Shown here: positions 1 to 6,062 of the stretch, in pieces | How positions within the stretch are numbered: position 1 is the first letter of the stretch | How the letters are laid out: the number at the start of each line of letters is the position of its first letter | Assembly (NCBI GenBank): GCA_023228295.1 | Contig: JALOBP010000098.1 | Coordinates: forward strand, 1-10,252 | Direction: 5' to 3' | Origin: Methanoregula sp. | GTDB lineage: Archaea; Halobacteriota; Methanomicrobia; Methanomicrobiales; Methanospirillaceae | DNA length: 10,252 bases | Program-made: the position numbers and the translations under genes | The notes under the pieces: model-generated | What the model saw: only the letters and a program-made list of their open reading frames with translations | Database searches by the model: none | What the model was told of the DNA's origin: nothing

Positions 1-175
1 CGATCTCGTCCTCCATCTGGATGAAGACCCCGCCTTTCTTCGGGAGCTTTGCTGCCATGAGCTCGGCAACTTCGGTCGAGGGGGTGATCGGGTACCCGCC
101 AAAGAACGTGCAGCCGGCTGCAAGCGCCCCTTCCGCACAGGCAGTGTTCCCCTGCCAGAATTCAGTCCGCGTCAA
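1..175 (-). CDS. korA: 2-oxoglutarate:ferredoxin oxidoreductase, alpha subunit (5' part only)
   Basis: The first 58 codons are visible and the gene continues past base 1. The protein begins LTRTEFWQGNTACAEGAL and carries GGYPITPSTEVAE around residues 26-38, the characteristic start of KorA-type 2-oxoacid:ferredoxin oxidoreductase alpha subunits. The enzyme interconverts 2-oxoglutarate and succinyl-CoA with ferredoxin, in the cytoplasm. I place the start at a TTG (175-173): an in-frame TGA lies two codons upstream, no ATG or GTG intervenes before the conserved region, and AGGTGG sits about 10 bases upstream. The TTG overlaps the TGA stop of korD (TTGA), so the two are translationally coupled. 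Substrate assignment (2-oxoglutarate rather than another oxoacid) rests on the korD neighbour and general resemblance. Confidence 0.88.
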   Translation of the reverse strand, partial: MTRTEFWQGNTACAEGALAAGCTFFGGYPITPSTEVAELMAAKLPKKGGVFIQMEDEI

Positions 176-444
176 TATTCAATCGCCACCTTATGGGGTT
201 CGTACGGCTCCTCATCGATCCAGTGGATTGCCTGGTCCGGGCAGGTGAGCTGGCAGACGCCACAGAGCTGCCGGCCATAGAGGTTCCGGAGCCGGCAGTT
301 GGTGCAGCGCTCGGGCCGGTCCAGTTCAGGTACGGCAACGCCTTTACGGTTGAGCTTCTTTCCCTCGCGGAAGATCTTATACGGGCAGACTTTCGTACAA
401 AGGTTGCAGCCCTTGCAGCGGTTCTCGTCAATGGCGAGTTTCAT
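172..444 (-). CDS. korD: 2-oxoglutarate:ferredoxin oxidoreductase, ferredoxin (delta) subunit
   Basis: A 90-residue protein with two 4Fe-4S cluster regions: C10-x2-C13-x2-C16-x3-C20-P, and a second set with C47, C50, C61, C64 and C68-P. The second site has a longer spacing (CTNCRLRNLYGRQLCGVC), which I recall as typical of KorD-like ferredoxins in methanogens. Its expected role is to pass electrons between the TPP-containing core of KOR and free ferredoxin. It directly precedes korA with a 4-base overlap. The ATG at 444-442 is used; upstream lies AAAAGGA, a rather distant ribosome site. With fumarase elsewhere in this window, it fits the incomplete TCA branch that supplies 2-oxoglutarate for glutamate synthesis. 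Confidence 0.88.
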   Translation of the reverse strand: MKLAIDENRCKGCNLCTKVCPYKIFREGKKLNRKGVAVPELDRPERCTNCRLRNLYGRQLCGVCQLTCPDQAIHWIDEEPYEPHKVAIEY

Positions 445-464
445 GGATCGGCAGTCCTTTTCGT

Positions 465-493
465 TATCATATATTCGGCGGCCTTTAAAAAAA
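465..493 (-). promoter_or_regulatory. Candidate korDA promoter
   Basis: Two AT-rich boxes precede korD on the minus strand: TTTTTTTAAA (493-484) and GAATATATGATA (476-465). Either could be the archaeal TATA box. The farther one would give a leader of roughly 15-20 bases, the nearer one an almost leaderless transcript. Which is used cannot be decided from sequence. Confidence 0.4.
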
Positions 494-606
494 CCTGTTT
501 ACTTTGCACGAGCCGGTCAGTATCTGCTCTGGTATTTCATATTATTATCCAATCTGTAAAAGGAAAGTCCGGCCATGCCGTTTGCCATCGCGGCCCGGCA
601 CGGGTC

Positions 607-612
607 AAAAAA
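607..612 (-). terminator. Candidate T-run terminator after the ABC permease
   Basis: On the minus strand a run of six T (GCTTTTTTGACC) lies about 19 bases after the permease stop. Archaeal RNA polymerase can terminate at T-runs without a hairpin. I see no strong hairpin before it, so this is tentative. The rest of 445-630 contains no credible gene. Confidence 0.3.
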
Positions 613-630
613 GCAGGTACCGGACGCAGC

Positions 631-1371
631 TCACATGTGGTCGCTGCCCATCCACTTCCAGAAGACGAGGATCGCGGCAGTCATGATCACGACTGCGTAC
701 CCGATCACCCACCATAGCTGCGGGAATATCGAGGCATAGTCCCCTGCGATCGCTGCCCTTGCTGCATTTACGGCATAAACGAACGGCAGCGCATAGGCAA
801 TCGCTTCGAACCAGCCTCCGACAAGACCCGGGGCAAACCATATCCCGCTTAACCATGCGCAGGCATTCGTCAGTCCCGCCCCACAGATGGCGCTCACCTG
901 CTTATCGGTGAAGACCGATCCTGCCATAAGGCCGATGCCGATGAAGAGGACAGCTACCGGGATAAGGACTACTGCAAGAGCGACCAGTACAGTGACGTTC
1001 ACTGCCAGCCCGAGGAAGAAGGCGGCAGCAAAAAAGATGACACACTGCATGACCGCTATCGGCAGCAGCGGTAAGGTGTAGCCAAGGATGAAATCGGAGG
1101 CGGATAGCGGCGACGTGAACAGTCGCATCAAGAACGACGTGCTCCTGTCCTTTGCAATCAGCATCCCGGAGAAGAGGGAAATGAACGCAAGGTTGAATAT
1201 AGCCATTCCCGGGGCAAGTTCTTCAATCCTAAACAAGCTTGCCGGTATATTTTTCTGCATGGCTGTGAGCAGGAGGAGCAGGACAAGCGGGAAACCAAAA
1301 CCGAACGCAAGGTTTAAAGGATCCCTTACGATCTCTTTCCAGTTCCGTGAAGCAAAGACAAGTAATCTCAT
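631..1371 (-). CDS. ABC-2 type transporter permease
   Basis: A 246-residue integral membrane protein that forms the membrane half of an exporter with the ATPase encoded just upstream. It starts with a short basic amphipathic stretch (RNWKEIVRDP), common in ABC-2 permeases, then has about six hydrophobic segments near residues 21-38, 55-73, 95-118, 125-150, 160-180 and 222-240. The loop AKDRSTSFLMRLFTSPLSA (about 73-91) resembles the ABC-2 signature region of drug and NodJ-like exporters, where a family member typically reads 'eRe.gt.e.l..tPls'. Its ATG overlaps the ATPase stop as ATGA (1371-1368). The substrate cannot be inferred; candidates include lipids, antimicrobial compounds or polysaccharide. 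Confidence 0.85.
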   Translation of the reverse strand: MRLLVFASRNWKEIVRDPLNLAFGFGFPLVLLLLLTAMQKNIPASLFRIEELAPGMAIFNLAFISLFSGMLIAKDRSTSFLMRLFTSPLSASDFILGYTLPLLPIAVMQCVIFFAAAFFLGLAVNVTVLVALAVVLIPVAVLFIGIGLMAGSVFTDKQVSAICGAGLTNACAWLSGIWFAPGLVGGWFEAIAYALPFVYAVNAARAAIAGDYASIFPQLWWVIGYAVVIMTAAILVFWKWMGSDHM

Positions 1372-2102
1372 ACATTCACTCCCTGATCCGTTGCGAGCGC
1401 CACGAAGGCGTCCTCGAATGTTTGTGCGCCTGCACGGGAGACAAGCTCCGGCACTGTCCCGACCGCTTTCAGTTCGCCCTTTGCCATTATCCCCAGCCTA
1501 TCCGAGAGCGCTTGGGCCTCCTCTAGGTAATGTGTCGTGAGGATGATGGTGACTTTCCCCTTCAGTTTCCCGATCGCGTTCCAGAGTTCCCGCCGTGCGA
1601 GGACATCGAGCCCGAGTGTTGGTTCGTCGAGAAACAGGATCTCCGGTTCCGAGATCAGCGCCATCGCGATACTGAGCCGCCGCTGCATGCCACCCGACAG
1701 TGTCTTTGCCTTGCTGCAGGCAACTTCATCGAGGCAGAATGCCGACAGCATTCCGGCCGCTTTTATCCCCGCGGCCTTCCTGTCGCTGCCGTATATACCG
1801 GCTATCATCTCCAGGTTCTCCATAACAGTCAGGTTCGGGGCTACCGCGGTCTCCTGCGGCGAGACATTGATCTTCTCTTTCACTGCCGAGCAAGCGGACA
1901 CTATGCTGTCGCCCAGCAGGACGGCGTCCCCGCTCGTGGGTGCGATGAGGCACGAGAGCATCTTGATTGTCGTTGTCTTGCCGGCCCCGTTCACGCCGAG
2001 CAGGGCGAATAGCTCGCCCTTTTGTATTGTAAGGTTAAGATTATTGACCGCGGTCTTTTCCCCGTACCTTTTTGTCAGGCCAGCTATCCGGATTTCGGTC
2101 AT
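1368..2102 (-). CDS. ABC transporter ATP-binding protein (CcmA/NodI-like)
   Basis: A 244-residue cytoplasmic ATPase that powers the adjacent ABC-2 permease. All nucleotide-binding motifs are intact: Walker A GVNGAGKTT (residues 36-44), Q-loop Q83, signature LSGGMQRRL (135-143), Walker B EILFLDEP (154-161) followed by the D-loop LGLD, and the switch histidine H191 in TTHYLEEA. The short accessory C-terminal tail is normal for exporter ATPases of this class. It is sandwiched between an AbrB-like gene (ATGA overlap at 2102-2099) and the permease (ATGA overlap), so the three are almost certainly one operon. The transported substrate is unknown. Confidence 0.93.
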   Translation of the reverse strand: MTEIRIAGLTKRYGEKTAVNNLNLTIQKGELFALLGVNGAGKTTTIKMLSCLIAPTSGDAVLLGDSIVSACSAVKEKINVSPQETAVAPNLTVMENLEMIAGIYGSDRKAAGIKAAGMLSAFCLDEVACSKAKTLSGGMQRRLSIAMALISEPEILFLDEPTLGLDVLARRELWNAIGKLKGKVTIILTTHYLEEAQALSDRLGIMAKGELKAVGTVPELVSRAGAQTFEDAFVALATDQGVNV

Positions 2103-2326
2103 TTGTCTTCCTCTCTGGATTCCTTTGCTTTGAAAATTTCCTCCGCGAACTGGATGAACGGTTCGCTCTTTACAATCGCGATTCCCTGCTCCTCATCTCC
2201 GAGCATCAACAAGCTGTCACCCGGCTTGATATCGAAGATCTTCCGGGCTTCGGCCGGGATGACGATCTGACCTTTCTCCCCAACCTTTACTATGCCGAAC
2301 ATGTGTTTTCCTTTCAGCCCTGCCAT
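2099..2326 (-). CDS. AbrB/SpoVT-family small DNA-binding regulator
   Basis: A 75-residue protein whose residues 10-54 (GIVKVGEKGQIVIPAEARK ... IKPGDSLLML) form a SpoVT-AbrB swapped-hairpin beta-barrel, the DNA-binding fold of AbrB, MazE and related proteins. The C-terminal part (55-75) is charged and probably helical. It heads the ABC exporter operon and overlaps the ATPase gene as ATGA, so it likely regulates this operon, including itself; that is inference. The ATG at 2326 has a strong GGGAGG ribosome site 7 bases upstream. A second in-frame ATG eight codons later (MFGIVKVG) is also preceded by AAAGGA and would leave the domain intact. No toxin gene follows, so an antitoxin role is unlikely. 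Confidence 0.88.
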   Translation of the reverse strand: MAGLKGKHMFGIVKVGEKGQIVIPAEARKIFDIKPGDSLLMLGDEEQGIAIVKSEPFIQFAEEIFKAKESREEDK

Positions 2327-2332
2327 GTCATT

Positions 2333-2373
2333 CCTCCCACAGTAGGAAATGTATAACTTGTATGAATAAATAG
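2333..2373 (-). promoter_or_regulatory. Promoter region of the abrB-ABC exporter operon
   Basis: On the minus strand CTATTTATT (2373-2365) resembles an archaeal TATA box; a start near 2342 would give a leader of about 16 bases carrying the GGGAGG ribosome site (2338-2333). Between them lies ATACAAGTTATAC (2363-2351), an imperfect dyad (4 of 6 positions pair) that could be an operator but is weak evidence alone. The surrounding 2327-2425 is strikingly AT-rich. Confidence 0.5.
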
Positions 2374-2452
2374 TTTTTTTAGAGAATTAATACACATCAA
2401 TTTTTATAGATATCTGTGAAAAACGAATGGCGTGGCCGGGCATGTTCGGTAC

Positions 2453-2499
2453 CTGCCGGACTCCGGCAGCGTACTTGGAGGATAAGATCAACGATCTTA
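2453..2499 (-). terminator. Two hairpins downstream of the fumarase operon
   Basis: Two inverted repeats follow the fumB stop. The first is a 7-base arm pair TAAGATC/GATCTTA with a 3-base loop (2483-2499). The second is a perfect dyad CTGCCGGA-C-TCCGGCAG (2453-2469). On the minus strand a T-rich stretch (CGTTTTTC, about 2425-2418) follows. Together they plausibly end or protect the fumAB transcript. A binding site for a dimeric protein upstream of the abrB operon is the alternative for the second dyad. Confidence 0.45.
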
Positions 2500-2514
2500 C
2501 TAGGAGTATCTTTA

Positions 2515-3063
2515 TCAGGAATATTTTCGCATGACAGTTTCGGACTTTCTCCGGGCAGCGTCAAAAATATCGTTCCCGTGCGAATCGATCCCGACCACGA
2601 GCGGGAGCCGGTCGAGCCCGATCTCCCAGACGGCCTCTGCCATGCCAAGGTCCTCGTAATGGACACCGTTCAGGGTCATGTGCGATGACGCAAGGGCTGC
2701 GCAGCCACCGGTGAACGCAAAATAGACTGCCGTCCCCTTCAGCTGCTTCCGCACGGTTGCCCCCATGCCCCCTTTCCCGATGAGCCCCCGGACTCCTTTT
2801 TCGATGAGAAACCCGGAGAGCTCGTTCATCCGGGCAGAGGTGGTCGGGCCGGCGGCGATTACTTTCTTGTCCCGGATGACAGGGCCGCAGTGAAAAATTA
2901 CTGCACCTTTTGGATCGAACGGGACCCCGTTCTCCATCATCCGGAGGTGCGCCTCGTCCCGGGCAGTATAGACAATCCCGGAGAGTTCCACGTGATCGCC
3001 GGCTTTGAGTTTCAGGACCTCTTCCCCCAGCGGGGTTTTGAGCTGGACGATCTTTTTGCTCAT
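2515..3063 (-). CDS. fumB: Class I (iron-sulfur) fumarate hydratase, beta subunit
   Basis: A 182-residue protein matching the C-terminal domain of class I fumarases and tartrate dehydratases. Landmarks are TARDEAH (33-39), IFHCGPV (about 56-62), AAGPTTSARM (about 70-79) and GKGGMGA (about 96-102), residues that in the family bind the dicarboxylate and shape the active site. It pairs with the alpha subunit encoded just upstream, which holds the 4Fe-4S cluster; together they hydrate fumarate to malate reversibly in the cytoplasm. The ATG overlaps the alpha stop as ATGA. L-tartrate dehydratase is the closest alternative, but a methanogen with KOR points to fumarase. Confidence 0.9.
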   Translation of the reverse strand: MSKKIVQLKTPLGEEVLKLKAGDHVELSGIVYTARDEAHLRMMENGVPFDPKGAVIFHCGPVIRDKKVIAAGPTTSARMNELSGFLIEKGVRGLIGKGGMGATVRKQLKGTAVYFAFTGGCAALASSHMTLNGVHYEDLGMAEAVWEIGLDRLPLVVGIDSHGNDIFDAARRKSETVMRKYS

Positions 3064-3893
3064 CGCTTCGCCTCAACGGTTGCATGCCGGTTTGCCCAGC
3101 ACTGGATGTTGACGGCAACCGGCAGTGATGCCGTGTGGCAGCCGGCCGTTTTTACTTTGACGGCGAGAGCGGTGAAATCCCCGCCAAGACCCATCGGTCC
3201 GATCCCGAGTTTGTTCACGGCGCAGAGGATCTGCTGTTCGTACTCCGTCATCGTATCAACCGGTTCGAGCAGGGCTTCCTTCGCAAGTGCCGCAGCGCCG
3301 TCGAATGTCCCGCCAATACCGACACCGATGATGACCGGGGGGCAGGGGCGGGAGCCGGCAAGATACACGGTCTCGACAACGAACTTTTCGATCAGGTCCT
3401 TCTTCGAGGGGAGGAGCATCGTGATCCGTGACATGTTTTCGGCACCGGCTCCCTTGGGAAGTACAGTGACCGCGAGTGTTTTGCCGGGCTTCACGTGCAT
3501 TGCCGGCATTCCTGCGCCGGTGTTGTCGCCCGTGTTGTGCCGGGTGAGGGGGTCGACGACATTGGGGCGGAGCGGGACTTCCTTTGTTACCCTGCGGACG
3601 CCTTCGGCAACAGCATCGTAAAAATCCTGGCTCAGCGGGACATCCGGGGGAATGGTGAGATAGATGACCGGGACCCCGGTATCCTGGCACATCGGGACGC
3701 CGAGCCGTTCGGCGATCTCGATATTCTTGAGAATATTGGTAAACTCCCCGCGGGCTACCGGGTTCGTCTCAGCAGCGGCGGCCTTCTCAATGACCCGCAG
3801 CACATCGGGCGGGAGGCGGATGACAGCCTGGCGGTATGCCTGGAAGGTGGCATCGGCAAGGGCCTTGTGAAGGGGATCGTCCGGCGTCTTCAT
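3060..3893 (-). CDS. fumA: Class I (iron-sulfur) fumarate hydratase, alpha subunit
   Basis: A 277-residue protein with the hallmarks of the N-terminal domain of class I fumarases: MCQDTGVPV (68-76), TRHNTGDNTGAGMPAMH (118-133), GAGAENMSR (148-156), SRPCPPVIIGVGIGGTFD (181-198) and GCHTASLPVAVNIQCWANR (251-269). C69, C184 and C265 (or C252) are the expected ligands of the catalytic 4Fe-4S cluster, which makes the enzyme oxygen-sensitive. It works with the beta subunit encoded immediately downstream in the incomplete TCA route of methanogens. No clear ribosome site precedes the ATG at 3893, and a strong TATA box about 30 bases upstream suggests an almost leaderless transcript. A degenerate copy of codons about 12-60 occurs near 9869-10015. 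Confidence 0.92.
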   Translation of the reverse strand: MKTPDDPLHKALADATFQAYRQAVIRLPPDVLRVIEKAAAAETNPVARGEFTNILKNIEIAERLGVPMCQDTGVPVIYLTIPPDVPLSQDFYDAVAEGVRRVTKEVPLRPNVVDPLTRHNTGDNTGAGMPAMHVKPGKTLAVTVLPKGAGAENMSRITMLLPSKKDLIEKFVVETVYLAGSRPCPPVIIGVGIGGTFDGAAALAKEALLEPVDTMTEYEQQILCAVNKLGIGPMGLGGDFTALAVKVKTAGCHTASLPVAVNIQCWANRHATVEAKR

Positions 3894-3918
3894 GCATGTA
3901 TACTGAGGAGCGGGGGGT

Positions 3919-3927
3919 GATATATAC
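3919..3927 (-). promoter_or_regulatory. TATA box of the fumAB operon
   Basis: GTATATATC on the minus strand is a near-ideal archaeal TATA box. Its centre is about 30 bases from the fumA ATG, which would place transcription start only a few bases before translation start. The remaining 3928-4049 shows no gene; it carries only a weak GGAG/CTCC hairpin. Confidence 0.65.
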
Positions 3928-4049
3928 TGTGTGCGATGGACAAAGGAGGAGACGCTTAAGGTAATGGGGTAAGGATAGCGTAATTGCAGGAGATTTACTC
4001 CCCCGCCAGTGCCAGAACATTGCCGGTTTCTGATGAAGTGTGAGGGTGG

Positions 4050-4463
4050 TTACTGGTTACCAGGATTCTTTTTTCCATTGCATTTTTCCCACAATACCCG
4101 GTCAAAAATCTCAATGGCACCTGAGTCGGTAAAAACGTTGTTCGTTGTTGTTGCGGTTGATCGGGTAATGGTATCTGCAGGACTTTTTTTCTGTGATAGC
4201 GGTCTCCTCGCTACCAGGTATCGTCTGATGATCCTGCGCTGCGGTTTTTGAATGGTAACCTTCTCAATCCGTTCCACCCGGTAGGGGCAGGAGAAGAACG
4301 GGCCTTGGTAAATCCGTTTTAAAAACCCGGAGATTGCGGGTGCAAAAAATTCATCAAGATTGAAATAGGTCCGGAATTCATTGACCGTAACCCACCGTTG
4401 CTTATCTCCCGACTCTTCCATGAACTGTTCAAGGAGTTTTGGTACATCTTTATTACGTGCCAT
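4050..4463 (-). CDS. Hypothetical protein, tandem paralogue 2 (possible winged-helix domain)
   Basis: I do not recognise a named family. The first about 85 of 137 residues align with the upstream gene product, with 28 of 60 positions identical from VPKLLEQFMEE to FPYRVERI by hand count (P-LLE--MEE, RWVTV-E-R, ISGFL-R, GPF). The order helix, RWVTV strand, helix, SGFLKR helix and a basic hairpin suggests a small winged-helix-like nucleic-acid-binding domain; this is inference. Unlike its sister it has a further 50-residue hydrophilic tail rich in Thr, Ser and Asn with no obvious motif. The ATG lies inside the end of the upstream gene (11-base overlap), so the pair is co-transcribed and probably coupled. 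Confidence 0.72.
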   Translation of the reverse strand: MARNKDVPKLLEQFMEESGDKQRWVTVNEFRTYFNLDEFFAPAISGFLKRIYQGPFFSCPYRVERIEKVTIQKPQRRIIRRYLVARRPLSQKKSPADTITRSTATTTNNVFTDSGAIEIFDRVLWEKCNGKKNPGNQ

Positions 4464-4773
4464 GTATTGGCTCCAGTGGTTTTGGGTGCTTCCTTCGCGA
4501 ATCGCGATACACCCGCAGTTTCAACAGATACCGGCATTTTTTCGGATCGGAGGGATTTTCGCCCATTTCCTGCGTGATCTTCGCAACAATAAAGGGAAAA
4601 CGCCCGAACGGTCCGGACTCCAGTCTTCGTAAAAATCCGGATATTGTATTACACTGGTAGCGTGTCAGGCCAAACCGGTCGCGGAGCTCCTGCACCGTGA
4701 CCCACCGTTCATCTGCCGAGTTCTCCTCCATGTAGGTTTCGAGAAGTTCGGGGATACCCGGATATTTTCTCAT
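4453..4773 (-). CDS. Hypothetical protein, tandem paralogue 1 (possible winged-helix domain)
   Basis: A 106-residue soluble basic protein of unknown function and the first gene of a tandem paralogous pair. It begins MRKYPGIPELLETYMEEN, then RWVTVQELRDRFGL, then a conserved TISGFLRRLESGPFGRFPFIV segment, and ends in a basic tail (RVYRDSRRKHPKP). The helix-turn-helix-like spacing and charge suggest nucleic-acid binding, without proof. No good ribosome site precedes the ATG at 4773. A 9-codon reading frame (MTIKTEILA) ends in a TGA that overlaps this ATG and may couple its translation. A perfect palindrome lies about 40 bases upstream. Confidence 0.72.
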   Translation of the reverse strand: MRKYPGIPELLETYMEENSADERWVTVQELRDRFGLTRYQCNTISGFLRRLESGPFGRFPFIVAKITQEMGENPSDPKKCRYLLKLRVYRDSRRKHPKPLEPIHGT

Positions 4774-4813
4774 GCCAGTATTTCCGTTTTAATCGTCATT
4801 GTCCCAAAAACCC

Positions 4814-4823
4814 TGTCGCGACA
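4814..4823. promoter_or_regulatory. Palindrome TGTCGCGACA upstream of the paralogue pair
   Basis: A perfect 10-base palindrome stands in the 147-base gap between the nifX-like gene 1 and the tandem paralogues, where the promoter of the latter should lie. It could be an operator. The same gap also has CCTTTGG/CCAAAGG arms (4861-4867 and 4913-4919) enclosing an imperfect hairpin just after the nifX-like stop, which may belong to transcript termination. No clear TATA box is visible. Confidence 0.35.
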
Positions 4824-4920
4824 AAACCCGCATTTTCAGGAACTGTATCGCGGCAGCTTGCCTTTGGGAACTGGAAGTCATCATCGGTTCTTTCAAGGAC
4901 CGTGCAGGTAATCCAAAGGA

Positions 4921-5274
4921 TTAATGCGAACACTCATGATCGGGACCATGGGTGCAGCTGCTCTGCCCCGGGATGATCTTTCCAAGAACGAAGTCCTGGA
5001 TAACGGTATCGATGAGTCCGGAGATTCCCAGGAACACCTCGATGTTGTTAGCGCAGAACAGCTCGACAGCCCGGGGTCCCATCCCCCCGGCCAGGACATG
5101 GGTTACCTCATGTTCTGCCAGGAATTGCGGGAGTTTACCCGGCTCATGACCGGGACTTGGTAAGATACTGGTTCCGGTGATCTTCGCGTCTTCAATGGTG
5201 AAGATCGCATATTCACTGCAATGTCCGAAGTGTTCTGACACCTCGTTTCCATCTTTTGCTATTGCAACTTTCAT
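4921..5274 (-). CDS. NifX/MTH1175-like protein (dinitrogenase Fe-Mo cofactor family) 1
   Basis: A 117-residue protein of the small RNase-H-like family named for NifX, NifB C-termini and MTH1175. It shows the family start MKVAIAKDGNEVSEHFGHC and a second conserved stretch VLAGGMGPRAVELF (about residues 60-73). Members bind metal or metal-sulfur clusters; the Desulfovibrio orange protein of this fold carries a Mo-Cu-S cluster. The C-terminus CTHGPDHECSH is rich in Cys and His and may add a metal site. I start at ATG 5274 rather than the longer frame to 5346 because the domain begins exactly there; the extension overlaps the upstream gene and matches nothing. It forms a two-gene unit with the DUF5320 gene 20 bases upstream. 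No nif structural genes are in view, so nitrogen fixation should not be assumed. Confidence 0.87.
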   Translation of the reverse strand: MKVAIAKDGNEVSEHFGHCSEYAIFTIEDAKITGTSILPSPGHEPGKLPQFLAEHEVTHVLAGGMGPRAVELFCANNIEVFLGISGLIDTVIQDFVLGKIIPGQSSCTHGPDHECSH

Positions 5275-5294
5275 GATAATCCGTATCCGTTGAT

Positions 5295-5549
5295 TCACTG
5301 CCGGCAATGGCCGCGGGCATTGACTCTTCCCCGTCCGCACCCGCACGGCATTCCGCCGCGGCCTGCACCAAAACGCGGTACCTGGACCGCGATCGTTTCC
5401 TGATTCTCTCCTGGCAGTACTACGCTTTCCTGCGCCGTAACCGTTGACGGTTCAGCTTCAGGTTGCGCCGGTCCGGACCGGCATCTCCCGAAACCCCGCC
5501 CGGTAATCTGCCCCATTCCACGGGGGCCCGTTCCATCCATTCGTGGCAT
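5295..5549 (-). CDS. DUF5320-like small protein
   Basis: An 84-residue protein starting MPRMDGTGPRGMGQITGRGFGRC, the Gly/Arg-rich signature of DUF5320-type proteins that commonly accompany NifX-like and MinD-like genes in anaerobes. The middle is hydrophilic (PAQPEAEPSTVTAQESV). The C-terminus is again Gly/Cys/Arg-rich (FGAGRGGMPCGCGRGRVNARGHC), so cysteines cluster at both ends and could bind metal; that is inference. I prefer ATG 5549, with GGGAGATGG about 6 bases upstream, to ATG 5558, which touches the ribosome site. It is the first gene of the unit with nifX-like 1, behind the shared operator-like element. Function unknown. Confidence 0.8.
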   Translation of the reverse strand: MPRMDGTGPRGMGQITGRGFGRCRSGPAQPEAEPSTVTAQESVVLPGENQETIAVQVPRFGAGRGGMPCGCGRGRVNARGHCRQ

Positions 5550-5581
5550 ATGACCCATCTCCCGGTACCTTCGCGGGTACC

Positions 5582-5613
5582 ATTATTACTCATATGCGCA
5601 TAAATACTTAAAA
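5582..5613 (-). promoter_or_regulatory. Promoter and shared operator-like element, unit B (DUF5320-nifX)
   Basis: Bases 5582-5603 are identical to 8213-8234 upstream of the other nifX-like unit. The element contains the perfect palindrome TATGCGCATA (5593-5602), flanked on the gene side by TGAGTAATAAT. TTTTAA (5613-5608, minus strand) sits at the same offset in both and may be the TATA box, which would put the palindrome between TATA and transcription start, where a bound protein would repress. An additional dyad AAACAA-A-TTGTTT (5611-5623) exists only here. The leader also holds two GGTACC blocks (5564-5569, 5576-5581) able to form a short hairpin. Confidence 0.7.
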
Positions 5614-5644
5614 CAAATTGTTTCGGCAATACCCGGTGACAACA

Positions 5645-6025
5645 TCACGCAGATTCACCGGGATCACGATCCTGCACAACAGCACCTCCGTGACAACGAC
5701 CACCCCCGCTTTTTTTGTAAATGGTTTTGTCCCGTTTCGGGCAGTGCCCGTTAAGCCTGCGTGTGCACCCCTCCATCCGGATCGTTTTTCCATTGAGGAG
5801 AGCGTCAGCGATCTTGTGGCGGGCCTCGTGAATATCCCGCCAGACTGTCTTTCGTGACACACCGAGAATGCCCGCTACCACTTCCTGTTCAAGGTTCTGC
5901 AGGTCAATTAAGTTCAGTGCGGCGATCTCCTGAGGCAGGAGCAGGACTTCTTCATCCTGCCCGCCCGTATTGCACTGCGGGGCATAGCACTGCCCGGCCG
6001 GACCACCATCGAGCGACCGGTTCAT
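5645..6025 (-). CDS. DUF134 (UPF0251) family DNA-binding protein
   Basis: The 126 residues from the first ATG include AGQCYAPQC (10-18) and LLLPQEIAALNLIDLQNLEQEVVAGILGVSRKTVWRDIHEARHKIADALLNGK (28-80). The latter is a sigma-70 region-4-like helix-turn-helix typical of DUF134, followed by a Cys-containing basic tail (C87, C97). Such proteins are found beside NifX/ORP genes and are candidates for their regulator. The gene lies last in unit A, downstream of minD 1. Its start is odd: the family's N-terminal CRRRGRPR is encoded in frame just upstream of this ATG, but no usable start codon precedes it. A GTG overlapping the minD 1 stop (GTGA, 6066-6063) is one base out of frame. So the true protein is probably longer and the sequence may carry a frameshift near 6030-6060. 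Confidence 0.82.
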   Translation of the reverse strand: MNRSLDGGPAGQCYAPQCNTGGQDEEVLLLPQEIAALNLIDLQNLEQEVVAGILGVSRKTVWRDIHEARHKIADALLNGKTIRMEGCTRRLNGHCPKRDKTIYKKSGGGRCHGGAVVQDRDPGESA

Positions 6026-6062
6026 CCGGGGCCGGCCCCGCCGCCGGCAACACTCAGGCTTC

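Noticed and set aside
5564..5581. Two GGTACC blocks in the DUF5320 leader
   Set aside because: Each is a common self-palindromic six-base word; the hairpin is short and not shared with unit A, so no riboswitch or attenuator is claimed.
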